DNA of 64,000 nucleotides from Isochrysis galbana (lineage: Eukaryota; Haptophyta; Isochrysidales; Isochrysidaceae). The stretch spans positions 2,717,820 through 2,781,819 of the forward strand of contig CM030937.1 of the NCBI GenBank assembly GCA_018136815.1. Reading direction: 5' to 3'. A program made the position numbers and the translations under genes. Of the stretch, positions 18,313 through 27,874 are shown in pieces; within the stretch, counting starts at the first letter, position 1; every line of letters starts with the position of its first letter. Under the pieces are notes generated by a model. That model saw nothing but the letters and a program-made list of their open reading frames with translations, was not told the origin of the DNA and searched no databases.

Positions 18313-19416
18313 ATGATAGAGGTGGGCAGTCCCAGTCGGCCGTGGCTCGCGGGCCAGCTCGCGCGCGGGGTCGCGGGTTTGAGCGCGCTCGCCGCCCTCC
18401 TCGGTGTGCTCTCGCTCTCCTCTTCCCTCCCTTTTCTTGAGCGGTGGTACCCAGGCAAGCTCCTCAAGGAGAACTTCCACAAAGAGCCGTTTGTGCCACC
18501 GCCAGGCATGCCGGTCGGCACCGAGTGCCATGAGGTGGCAGGGTGGCTCGAGCGGTCGATTAACGACGTGACACAATCCGTCGTCGCCGAGGTGCCCAAA
18601 CGCCCAAAGCTGTCGCGCATGCCCATCGCCGCAGCCATTCGTGTGGGGATCGTCATGACCGATGTGACCAACATGTCGATCCAGGAACTCAGCATTGGCC
18701 ACGTCGAGATGGGCGCGTGCCGCCGCCCTCGGGCGATATTCAATTTTGTGCCTCGCCTGCTCCCCGACGTGGTACTCGTCTCCGTCCATGACGTCAATAT
18801 CACACAGGGGCTGGACTTCAACACACGCAGCCTTTTGGGATGGACAAAAGGAATCAGGGGCACCGCCGTCTCGCGCGTACGAGGCGAGCTGAACCTGACG
18901 ATAAGCTACGAGCATGTGAATCGTACGCGCGTCACTGCATGCGCAGGAGAGTTCGACGTCCTATCCACTGAACTCGTCGGACCTGGGGGTAAAGAGCACG
19001 ATATGCCCGCTGTGCCGTTTCCAATGCCCATAGGAGCAATATTATGCTACGGCCCGCAAGCTTTGCTGGGGCCGGTGTCTGGGATCGTGGATGTGAAGCT
19101 CGAGGGCGAAGAGGGCACACGATACGAAGGGAAGACTGCGACATTTGATGGCTTGGTGAACATGCTCAATCGTAAGTTCGCAAAGACGCCGCTCGATCAA
19201 TTCAACGACAAAGTCTCCGATTTGAAGCTGCAAGTGGCGAAGGATCAAGAACGACGGGCTCAGAAGTGGGAAGACATCAAAGCTCACGGCCTCTTTGGCC
19301 AGCGCGAGCTTCCAGCGGGTGAAGTCAATGATGCGTTGGGTGACGCGTCTCCTGTCGCCAAGGTCGCAGCACCTTCACGTGGCACTTCCCCAGATGCCGA
19401 TTCAGCAGTTGCATAG
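18313..19416 (+). CDS. Membrane-anchored protein of unknown function
   Basis: 367 aa from the ATG at 18313; an upstream in-frame ATG at 18166 would add a Pro-rich stretch read through a C homopolymer, so the later start is preferred. A hydrophobic helix at about residues 15-40 (GLSALAALLGVLSLSSSL) follows a short N-terminus, which predicts a type II or signal-anchored protein. The remaining 320 residues alternate beta-like hydrophobic segments (IRVGIVMTDVTNMSIQELSI; LPDVVLVSVHDVNITQGLDF) and end in a charged coiled-coil-like stretch (DLKLQVAKDQERRAQKWEDI). Three NxS/T sites (NMS, NIT, NLT) fit a lumenal location. I do not recognise the family; the repeated beta pattern is faintly reminiscent of lipid-binding folds, which is speculation. 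Confidence 0.72.
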   Translation: MIEVGSPSRPWLAGQLARGVAGLSALAALLGVLSLSSSLPFLERWYPGKLLKENFHKEPFVPPPGMPVGTECHEVAGWLERSINDVTQSVVAEVPKRPKLSRMPIAAAIRVGIVMTDVTNMSIQELSIGHVEMGACRRPRAIFNFVPRLLPDVVLVSVHDVNITQGLDFNTRSLLGWTKGIRGTAVSRVRGELNLTISYEHVNRTRVTACAGEFDVLSTELVGPGGKEHDMPAVPFPMPIGAILCYGPQALLGPVSGIVDVKLEGEEGTRYEGKTATFDGLVNMLNRKFAKTPLDQFNDKVSDLKLQVAKDQERRAQKWEDIKAHGLFGQRELPAGEVNDALGDASPVAKVAAPSRGTSPDADSAVA

Positions 19417-19743
19417 CAAGAAGGTGAAATCTTGGGTGGCCCTCCTCCGCTACCGCATGCATTAGGTGAGTCGTGTGGAGTGTGGTCCAATTATGGAGGC
19501 GGTTGAGTATTCGCAAGCTTCATGCATGTCGGCAGCAGCCCCCAGCCCCCGGTTTCGGATGTCACCCACTACTAGACGAGATATCGGTTGGGCCAGTTTC
19601 GTCTCTTTGCTCTCCAGCTCGCGCAAGCACTCACAGCGCATGCAGGCTCAATTTCCGCCTATCGCGCTTCAATCACCTGACCTCTGATAGATTGATAGAT
19701 TAGTCATTGGACTTAGATTGTCACCCTCAATTGAAAGTTATGC

Positions 19744-19790
19744 AACTAAGTGTTTACTTGGTTCATCCATGGGCCATGGGGGGCGATCAA
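19744..19790 (+). mobile_element. Hairpin-start element fragment (MGHEP type)
   Basis: AACTAAGT-GTTT-ACTTGGTT (one G-U pair) followed by CATCC and ATGGGCC, equivalent to the minus-strand start at 11558. Only about 45 bp are recognisable before the sequence becomes unrelated. Confidence 0.55.
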
Positions 19791-19952
19791 CCTACTCCTA
19801 CTCTTAAAAACATTCTGTGAGAAATTCTTGATATGGCATCCGCTGAGCTACTAGAACTAGAGACATTCCCTTCCATGGATCACCGCTGGCATCGCCTTAG
19901 CCCCTACCACTCTAACTATCGTTAACCCAACTATCGTTAAAACGATAGGGTC

Positions 19953-21164
19953 ATGGAGCGCGCGCCGCCGCCCGCTCTCGCTGCCGCTGCCCTCGCCATG
20001 ATGGACGAAGAGCTCATGGACACGCCGCTGTCGCCGAAGCGACCGCGCCAGGACGACCCCCCCAGTCAGGTGGGCACAGGAGCCGGCGGGCCGCGCCCGC
20101 GCATCACCACGAACGACACGTACAAGGCCGCCATGCTGGCACCAGCCAGCAGGCAACACACCTCCAGCACAATCCACAGCCACACCTACCACAAAGCACC
20201 AGAGGGACGAACCCATAGGGAAGGCCCCCGGGCCGGGACCCTACACAGCCGCGTTACCGCCCTCGTGCTCCGGCGCGAGGGGCCGGCCCGGCGCCATACA
20301 AGACAGGACCCCATTGGGGAAATGTCGCATCAAAACAGGCACTGGAAAGAGCAGCTTTGGACCCCCATCAGGGGAGACAGCGGCAACAGGGAGGACGACA
20401 CCGGGGAGACACTCCCCAGAGACGCCCAGAGGCACGCGGACGACCGCGCCTCGGGCGCTGGAACGACCAGCAAGACACCGGCCCCAGAGGCCCAAGATAA
20501 CCAGCACAACCACGAATTTGGGCCAACACAACAGACACTCCACACAAAACCCGCGAGAGGGAGTGACAACGCGGTAGACGCACTGAGACAACTGGACTCT
20601 AGAGAAGCAAGACAAGGCAGAGGACTAACCTTGCCTCCCCCCACGGCCACACAGGTGGCCCTCCTCGACGAAGACCTCGAGCCCGAGCTTCAAGAAGAGG
20701 CCGAGTTTCCGGATTCTCACAAAATCGTCATCACCTTCACGGCGTACGAGAAGGGCCACAAGGCCAAAGACGAGGAGACCCTAGGCGCCATTGTTGCGCA
20801 TCTAAACAAACTAGAAGGCGTCGACCTTGAACCCGACTTTCTGTCTAAGAGCGCTTCCGGACCATGGGAAATAATGGTTACGGCGGATTGCGCGAACCAA
20901 TTTCGCGAGATGTTCAAAGACGTAGTCGACTTTCGCAAGGCGGGCATTCCGTGCCCTATAGCGGTCAAATATCAAACTCTCGACGAGAAACTCAAGGGGC
21001 TACCCCGGGCGTCCGACAAAGCGGTAGCCGGCGCTTTCCAAGACGTCTCGGCGCACCTAGTGGTGCGCAACTACAAGTTCGAGTTGAAGAGCATTATCAC
21101 GATCAGCTCGCTCGCCAAGAGTCCCGCTAGGGGGGCCCCAGGCCATCAAGGAATTCTGGCGTAA
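19953..21164 (+). CDS. LINE ORF1 protein
   Basis: 403 codons starting MERAPPPALAAAALAMMDEE 4 nt after the 5' hairpin. The first 240 residues are Pro/Arg/Gln-rich and likely disordered (nucleic-acid binding by composition). Residues about 255-350 (KIVITFTAYEKGHKAKDEET... then WEIMVTADCANQFREMF) have the alternating pattern of an RRM-like fold common in LINE ORF1 proteins, which bind the element's RNA. The last dozen residues, after SSLAKSPA, come from out-of-frame ORF2 sequence beyond the deletion junction, so the true C-terminus is lost. Confidence 0.7.
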   Translation: MERAPPPALAAAALAMMDEELMDTPLSPKRPRQDDPPSQVGTGAGGPRPRITTNDTYKAAMLAPASRQHTSSTIHSHTYHKAPEGRTHREGPRAGTLHSRVTALVLRREGPARRHTRQDPIGEMSHQNRHWKEQLWTPIRGDSGNREDDTGETLPRDAQRHADDRASGAGTTSKTPAPEAQDNQHNHEFGPTQQTLHTKPARGSDNAVDALRQLDSREARQGRGLTLPPPTATQVALLDEDLEPELQEEAEFPDSHKIVITFTAYEKGHKAKDEETLGAIVAHLNKLEGVDLEPDFLSKSASGPWEIMVTADCANQFREMFKDVVDFRKAGIPCPIAVKYQTLDEKLKGLPRASDKAVAGAFQDVSAHLVVRNYKFELKSIITISSLAKSPARGAPGHQGILA

Positions 21165-23055
21165 ATTAGCCGACAAGATAGAGAAGAAAACCACTATATA
21201 CGCACCGCTAACCAACAACCTATCTATACACGGGAAAACGAAGGTAGCGAATTTCCTTATATATTCTATCCCTAGATACTGGTTGCAGACACTTGCAGCC
21301 CCGAAATCATTCCATACGGCAATCAAAAGATCCGTGGACAGAATTATGTGGACTAACGCGCGCACCGGACGAAGGCTACAATGGATAAAGTATCCCGAGA
21401 TTCCCACTAAAAACTCTTCGGAAAAAGGGCCTCACCTCGGGCTGGGACTGCTAGACTGGGGTAACCACGTCAAAGCACTACAAGCAAAATGGATCCTAAA
21501 CTATCTAGACGCGCGCCAAGCACAGTGGAAGCAAGTGCTCGACGCGTGGTTTTGCCGGACAAACTTAGGAAGGGCAGCGGTCCTCTCGACAATCCCCACG
21601 AGCAAACTCACCGATGGAATAACGGGCACAAGTAAACTACCCGCGTTCTGGAAGCTGGCGCTAAACAACATCCGTGAACTAGAACTCACATCGTTAAAAG
21701 TAAGTAGGGAAGGAGCACTCTCACAACCCATGTGGGGTAGCCCAACGCACCCGGGACCGAGTATAAAACCCAAGTGGGCAAAGCTATGGAATAAGCTCGA
21801 ATGCAACACCATACACAACGTATTCAAAGACCACGCGGCGACCGCGCCCTATAGCAGCGAAGAATGCACGCAATACCTCAGGAACAACGACACGTATATA
21901 CAATTTCAGGGGGAATATATCCCAAGAGACAAATTCTTAGAAACATGGGACATAATAGTCAAACACGCCACGACGTTGATGGCGGCGGCAGACAGCGCGG
22001 CCGAAATAGGGGGCGCACCAGCGAGAAGCGAGGAGACCGGCAACCAAAGCGCTCCGGAGGAACCGACACCCGAACTGCGAATAACAATGGACGGGGAATA
22101 CTACGTGAGCATCAAAGGAAGGTGGTATGAGGCGGAGCTCTCATACTTAGGCACACCCATAGTCGGGAAAAGATTGCACACCGCACCCACGAACCTAGAC
22201 CCATCCCCACCGGCGCATTGGGGGGAAGGGTACAAAACCAATAAGAGGCTAGAGTACCCGCTAGCAGACGAATACACACTAGACGGCAAGACGCCGCTGG
22301 ACGGCACCGGTGTAGAACATATCACCGAGGCCCTCCAGCAAGCGAAATGCAAGCGCAAACACCACACGGGACTGATCAAGTGGGAGGAAAAACTGCAAAC
22401 CTCAGGCGACACATGGGCGCACCTCGCAAAGCTATACACCTCGCCAATGATAACGACGCGAGACATGCACTTGCACTTCAAACATATCACACACAGGCGA
22501 GTAGGCACATATAACCGTTTTCCGGGCAGAAACAAAACATGCCGCATATGTGGGGAGGCGGAGGAATCCTCGATCCACCTAGGTGAGTGCCCCAGGATAA
22601 CTAACATCCTAGGCGAACTAAATAAAGTCGCACGCTTCTCACCTGAGGTTGAAAGGAGCAGAGAGGAAATCATTATAGATAACCTATTCGTTTTCCCGAA
22701 AGGAGACGCCCCGAAAGCGATATGTATACTATACCTATTAGCGTGGAGATACATAATCACGGACTTCTATAGGATACACTACGATGGTGTAAAATTTTCG
22801 GAGGAATCAATACTGATAAGAACCATAGAGAGATATGCCTTGCTGAGCAAAGCGCTCCTATTCGCACAAGAAACCGATTCGGCGAGAACAGCCCAGGCGG
22901 GCATGGGCAGGCAACCCAAGAAAAGGGTAGACATGAACGACTTGAGACCCATTTTTAATAGAAACGACAAAGGCGGACTTAGGCCCAATGCAGAGATAGT
23001 GGCACTAACCACCAAGCTAGGGATCGTCCACGCTGTCGAGGGGATCAAGGAGTAA
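21121..23055 (+). pseudogene. LINE ORF2 C-terminal remnant
   Basis: Open frame from the end of the RT domain onward: VPLGGPQAIKEFWRKLADKI at its start is the 'LGxPLG' region near the end of LINE RT, followed by NNLSIHGKTKVANFLIYSIP and HLGLGLLDWGNHVKALQAKW (thumb), and a C-terminal CCHC knuckle CRICGEAEESSIHLGEC. The upstream endonuclease and RT motifs A-D are deleted. The 644 remaining codons have no internal stop, so the deletion copy is young. Confidence 0.8.
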
Positions 23056-23387
23056 GACAACCTTAGCAATTGAAGCTTTGGCACGCCACTCAAAATTGAT
23101 GCCGGGGACATTAGGAACCAGACCTAACTAACACAAACAAGACGGAGACGGACAGACACACACAACACTATCGACAAACTCGGAAGGCCTGCCCGAGCCC
23201 CACACTCCGAACCAGGCCCCAGGTAGTGTACCGAGGCCGGACCCCGGAAACCGAAGAAAAAGGAAAGAAGGGGGGCAGGGAAAGAGGTGGAGGGAGGGAA
23301 GTTAAGGGCGATGTAGATAGCGAAGGCACAGGTGTGACCCATAGCTAGTAGGCGAGTAGCCCCGAATCTTCAGAAAGATTTTTTTTT

Positions 23388-23810
23388 AACTATCGTTAAC
23401 CCGATAGGGTCATGAAGCGCGCGCCGCTCCCGCTCCCCTCCTCTCCTGCCGCCAACCCCCAACTATCGTTAGCAAACGATAGGGTCATGGAGAGCGCGCC
23501 GCTCCCCTCCTCTCTCTGCCGCCAACCCCGCCGCGCCGGCCGACCAAGAGATGGCCGATGCTGCACAACCGCAGCGACCTCATCACCTCATCCAGGGACC
23601 ACGCCAACTCAGGTGGCCGCGAGCCACTACCCACCTCATGCACAGAGCCGCACACAGCCCAACCTCAGCACCCACACCCACAAACCACAACACGCATAGC
23701 AACACAACCTGCACACACAAACGATCGAAAGAACAACAGGAGCCTCAGGGCCACTCCTCCCCTAGGGAAAGCCTCTGTCCTCTGTCGCATTCATCCTAGA
23801 TGATGATTGA
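23388..23810 (+). mobile_element. Two nested LINE 5' ends (hairpin + ATG), truncated
   Basis: Hairpin CTATCG-TTAACC-CGATAG + GGTC + ATG (23412, MKRAPLPLPSSPAANP...) is followed 50 bp later by a second, CTATCGTT-AGCA-AACGATAG + GGTC + ATG (23487, MESAPLPSSLCRQPRR...). Both resemble the start of LINE ORF1. The second ORF1-like reading continues in A/C-rich sequence to about 23800 and then stops resembling the element. The first hairpin is the target into which the 19929 LINE inserted. Confidence 0.65.
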
Positions 23811-25125
23811 TGCGATTTCCAGGTTCTTATCTCCAGGTCCTTACACGGTGGAGCTCAGGCACATCTAGCTTGGTAGGGTTCGTCCTTAGCGGCCTAGAAT
23901 TCGGGTTCTCGTTTCGTTCCTTCTAGCCTGTTTATCAGGTATAGATCTAGATTCCAAGTTTCCTCTTTTCGGGTAATCTTGACCCAAAGGAGCCAGGTCG
24001 CCTGTCGCTCGCTGCGCGCTTGTCTCAGGCTTTCGGGGTGCCTTCAGGAGGCTTGTTTAGCTTCTTGCAAGGCTTGTCGTTTCTCGTTGGGTTCCGGTTC
24101 TCTCTTGGGACTTGCTAACTTTCGTTGTCGTCTAGGCCTGTTCTCCATAGGTTTTGCTTGGCCTGGTTAGGGCTTCGCTGTCTTCCCGCGTTTGGCGTTC
24201 GCGTTGGCGTGCGGAAATTTCCTCTCACATTCCCTAGGTCCGCTACCCTTGGCTTGTAGGTCCTTGCTACTTTCTTCTCGGTCAAGGTGTTTGGCGAGCG
24301 AGTCGGTTGCTCTATCCACTCGAGATTTGCGGTTTTCGTAGAGTTGTCACGTCACTTGTCGGTGAACGACAGAGAACTGATGTTTCCCGGTCGCCGCATT
24401 ACAGTTGTTTCGCCAGGCCCTCACCCTCTCTAATCCTTCCCCGAGAGAATTCTCCTCTCCCGCCTCGCCTCTCGCGGCTGTCTCCCTGGGAACCGGCCCC
24501 CCCCCCGCCCCCCCCCCCGCCCCCCCGCCCCCCGCCCCCCCCCTCCCGAAGCCAGCGGTCGCTCGGGGCCCAAGCCGGCCCAAGCCGGAAGCCGGCGATG
24601 GCACTGTGACTGTGAGAAAAGTCTTTGTTTATTCAATATATATCCCGTTGTGCCACCCCCCAGAAACCAGAAACCAGCAGCCGTTCCCCAGTCAGCAAGC
24701 GGAGGTAATGTGAGTAATGTCATCATTTACGATATCATCTCGTGTTGGTGACGTCCGTCGGTCCATCGGTCTGTGGAGACAAGGGCGACAAAATGAGATC
24801 GAGAGGGCGATGAGAGATCGGCTGCGACTGCCGGTTCACGAGAGCTCGAGAGACGCGCCAGATCGGCGCCGCAGCCCGCCCGTTTCACTTGTCGACTATG
24901 GGAAAGACAGGCGCTCTACCCGACATCGCGGGCACTTCCGGATGGCCACTTCATATTGAAAAGCTCACAACTCGGCGTCTTTTCGGAAGACAACGCCCTA
25001 TGTACACCGCACCAGAAACTCTGCCGCTTCAGCAGGGGCAGGGGGGGGGGAATGCTGCGTCAAGGTTAAGGGAGTGAGAGGGTGTACGGGCGTGGCTACA
25101 CTGTAGAAGCCCAAAGCCGACTACC
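23811..25125. other. Intergenic, unassigned
   Basis: No gene identified. At 23860-24380 the minus strand is A-rich with composition like LINE ORF1, but it has stops in every frame. C-tracts interrupted by G lie at 24497-24543. An 80-codon plus-strand ORF at 24717 (MSSFTISSRVGDVRRS...) has no recognisable content. Confidence 0.4.
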
Positions 25126-25250
25126 GACTACGTTTATAAGTAGGAGGCCAAACACCCCTTGGATGGGCCTGCACAACCATCCTCAACCCCTGCCTACTAG
25201 GCAGGGGCTGAGCATTCAACACATCTGTCTTAACACTCGCCGTCTACAGT
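25126..25250 (+). mobile_element. MGAS-type hairpin element fragment
   Basis: Hairpin-like GACTAC-GTTTAT-AAGTAG then GAGGCC. The MGAS coding region follows with its first part deleted: MGLHNHPQPLPTRQGLSIQH corresponds to VGLHNHP...ALWQGLHQQS in the copy at 5694-7157. Decayed. Confidence 0.5.
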
Positions 25251-25349
25251 AGCAGTGGTACTAACCCACTCAGTTGTTTTATTTTTTGGTCGTAACAACC
25301 AAATCGCAATCGTGACCGTGCCGTGAGCTTGTCCTCACTAATTGCATTC

Positions 25350-26754
25350 TCACTTATTCTTCTCACAGTACGCGCGAGCCGCCTCAGTCTTGAACGTAGA
25401 GCAGTCTTTCGGCGGCGCGGCTAGAGGGCGATCTGACGTTAGCTCCTTGAGAGTCGTGATAGGATCTGCAAATTTAAGCTCTCTGTTTGTGGCCACGCCG
25501 TCCGCGGCGTCCAGAAAATTCGTATATGCAACAAGGAAGTCTTCTCGTTGATCGATGAATGGCATGTTGCCCGACAAGGCGAAATCACGGCGCGTCACGG
25601 AGGCGGGAAGATCGACCCAGTTGGGCTCAACCAAATCTGCAGCGCTACCCACGGCCAAGAAGACTGGCACCTCGCTTCCTCCCAAGGCCTTGGCGAGGGC
25701 CTCGCCGCCCAAGCTCGACGTTTCTCCAGCTCCACTGAGCAATTGAGGGAGGAGTGGACCCCCACTTGCATCCTTGGCTTCTCGCACGCAGCTATTCTTT
25801 GCCCGGAGCGTCTTTGTTTGCAAAAGCATTGTAGCTGCCGATGTGCCATCTCGGCTTGAGCTCAATGCCTCAGCTGCTGCAGGCTGAAGATCGATAAGCG
25901 ACCCGAATGGGCATACCAATGCTAAGGATCGGACAGACTCAGGCTGCTTACGGAGCAGCGCCAACGCAACCGGTGCGCCTAGACCATGGGCGACCACGTG
26001 CACGGTGGGCACATTCAGGGTGCGAATGGCTGCACTTAGTTGTGCCACGCACGCATCAATGGTGAGAAGAGATTTGGGTGTATTCGAGGACTCGGAGGAA
26101 CTTCCAGAGAAAGTGACCTCGGCGACCTGAAAAAAGCAAGCGGTTCGATTGAAGTGAGGTACATGGACACCGTGATGGAGATGAGGAGCTACAGATCTCC
26201 ACGCCCCTAGGAACGATAGTCACATCTAGCATATGCTCTGCCCATGACTCCTATTCATCAACGCGGGCACGACATCGCGCGGTAACGCGTACTCGACGGT
26301 CTGACACGGTGATTGCCTCGATGTTCTCCATGTATTCGTAGCCGAGGCCAGGGGTGCCAACAACGACGACAGGTGGCACGCCCGCCTACGGTGTGGGCAG
26401 GGAGAGCGTCGCTCTGCGCTCAGAGTACGGCGGAGCACGAGGTGGCTGTGTGTGGGGCCGGGTCACCTTCTTCTCGCGTGCGATGTCACCCACCACCCGG
26501 CAGTAGAAGCTGCCACGTGTCCCCTCGTACTCAAACGGGAAGGCTGGCTCGTCATCCCACTTGAGGTAGAAGGCCCACGAGGGCACCGCCTCGCCACACC
26601 AGGCGTCAGCTCGGAGGGCGGGGAGGAGCGCGGCGGCGGCGGTGTGCGAGAGCAAAGCTCGCCGATTCAGCGCGCCCGCCACCCGCGCTCCCGCTGCCGC
26701 GTGCACCGCGAGCAGCAGCAGGGCGAGCGTGCGCGCTGGCAAGCCGTCGGACAT
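25350..26754 (-). CDS. Alpha/beta-hydrolase fold protein, thylakoid-lumen type targeting, nucleophile Ser absent
   Basis: Three exons (26754-26467, 26385-26293, 26126-25350) with phase-0 GT-AG introns of 81 and 166 bp give 385 aa. The N-terminus has a signal peptide (ARTLALLLLAVHAAAGA) and then NRRALLSHTAAAALLPALRADA-like sequence: twin Arg, hydrophobic core and a cleavage-like end, as in Tat substrates of the thylakoid lumen. Exon 2 encodes VPPVVVVGTPGLGYEYMENI, the usual strand with HG/GTPG oxyanion region. The nucleophile elbow, normally G-x-S-x-G, reads AHGLG at 173-177, with Gly in place of Ser. The fold is convincing, but hydrolase activity is doubtful unless another residue takes over. 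C-terminal Cys pair (DCSTFKTEAARAYCEKNK) may form a disulfide in the lumen. Confidence 0.85.
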
Positions 26755-27874
26755 CGCGCCTGCGCCGCCCCTCTCCTTTCCTTTCTTCTCTTTCTCTAAA
26801 GTAATCTGTAAGCATTCGTCAGAGAGAGACTCTCGCGCACCCCAAACAGCACTAGAGTAGTAGTATTGTACTACCCTCTGCCCTCCCTCTCTCTCTTCTT
26901 TTCTACCGTCCCCTAAACCCTTTACTCCTCCCCTCTCGCCCTCTGATTCTCGCTCTTTGCCATCTTATTGTATTCTCTCCTCCTCCTGCGAGCTCGCCCG
27001 CCGCGCTACTTCTAGAGTACTCTAGAGTACAAGTAGGTAGTAAAAAATTGCGCGCGACCCCCTTTTCAGGGGGGGTGAGTCTGTAGTGGACGGGTGTTCA
27101 TTGTCGCGTGCCGTGAGCTGGGTGTGTTCGCGGCGCAGCCGCGGGGTGCGGTTCGTTGTTTCGTTTGGTTAAGCGCCGCGTTAACGCGGCGCGAGAAAAA
27201 TTTTCAGGGTTTTTGAGAGTGTTCACTTTGGGGGTCAAGGGAGTAGTAGATAGGAGGTAGTTGACTATGTTCAAACGGTCAAAAAGTTTGAGTTGAGTTC
27301 GCGTTCGACTATTTTTATACCACCTACTTGTAGAGTAGGAATAGAGTTCTACTCTAGAGTAGGGTAGGAATACTCTCTCTAGAGTAGAGAGAGTACTCTA
27401 GAGTAGAAAGTAGAAAGTAGTAGGTAGGTAATCCTAGCAGAGTAGATGAGTACTGTTGTGTTGTGTTCTAAGCTCCGCAAACTACCTCTTCTCTCGTCAA
27501 AAGTGGTTTACCAGTGTAGACATTGTACATTGTTTTCGCAACGGAGAACCCCGACGAGAACTGCTCTCAACAAGACCTACCCTCGCATTGGCTCGGGTCA
27601 TTATTGATGGACTGGGCAGTGTGGTGGTCGTCCTGGACGTAGATGGTACCGGCAAAGAGCAGGCAGGGAGCCCATCGGCTAGCATGTGAACTATGATCTA
27701 TACAGATGCAAGATCTCGGCAGCTAGAATCACGACCCTCGACCTGTCTTCACTTGTCATATGGCGAGAGCTATCTTGCGACGTGATTAAGGATCCGTGTG
27801 TGCGAACATGGCTGCGCTCAAGAAGACCGCGGCTCGCTGAGGGTCATTATCTCCTCATGCTCTAGTATCCCATC
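26755..27874. other. AT-richer intergenic region with palindromic TCTAGA repeats
   Basis: No supported gene. Variants of the palindrome TACTCTAGAGTA recur at about 27015-27030 and 27350-27410, and similar words occur at 35590 and 61060. A perfect palindrome GCGCCGCGTTAACGCGGCGC lies at 27172-27191. A 62-codon minus ORF at 27497-27685 has no support. Confidence 0.5.

Larger units (their letters stand above)
19929..23386 (+). mobile_element. LINE (non-LTR retrotransposon), internally deleted, 16-bp target duplication
   Basis: Flanked by TAACTATCGTTAACCC at 19913-19928 and 23387-23402. The element begins with the hairpin AACTATCGTT-AAAACGATAG, then GGTC and the ORF1 ATG at 19953, and ends in CTTCAGAAAGA plus a T-run. 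ORF1 (19953 to about 21120) is followed directly by the post-RT part of ORF2 (about 21121-23055), so endonuclease and most of the reverse transcriptase are missing. A 3' UTR of about 330 bp follows. The element cannot move alone. It inserted inside the hairpin of an older copy, whose remainder continues at 23403. Confidence 0.88.

Noticed and set aside
20241-20650. Minus-strand frames opposite LINE ORF1
   Set aside because: Shadows of the sense ORF with no independent support.
27172-27191. Palindrome GCGCCGCGTTAACGCGGCGC as another element-start hairpin
   Set aside because: No ATG follows at the usual distance and no element or target duplication is visible.
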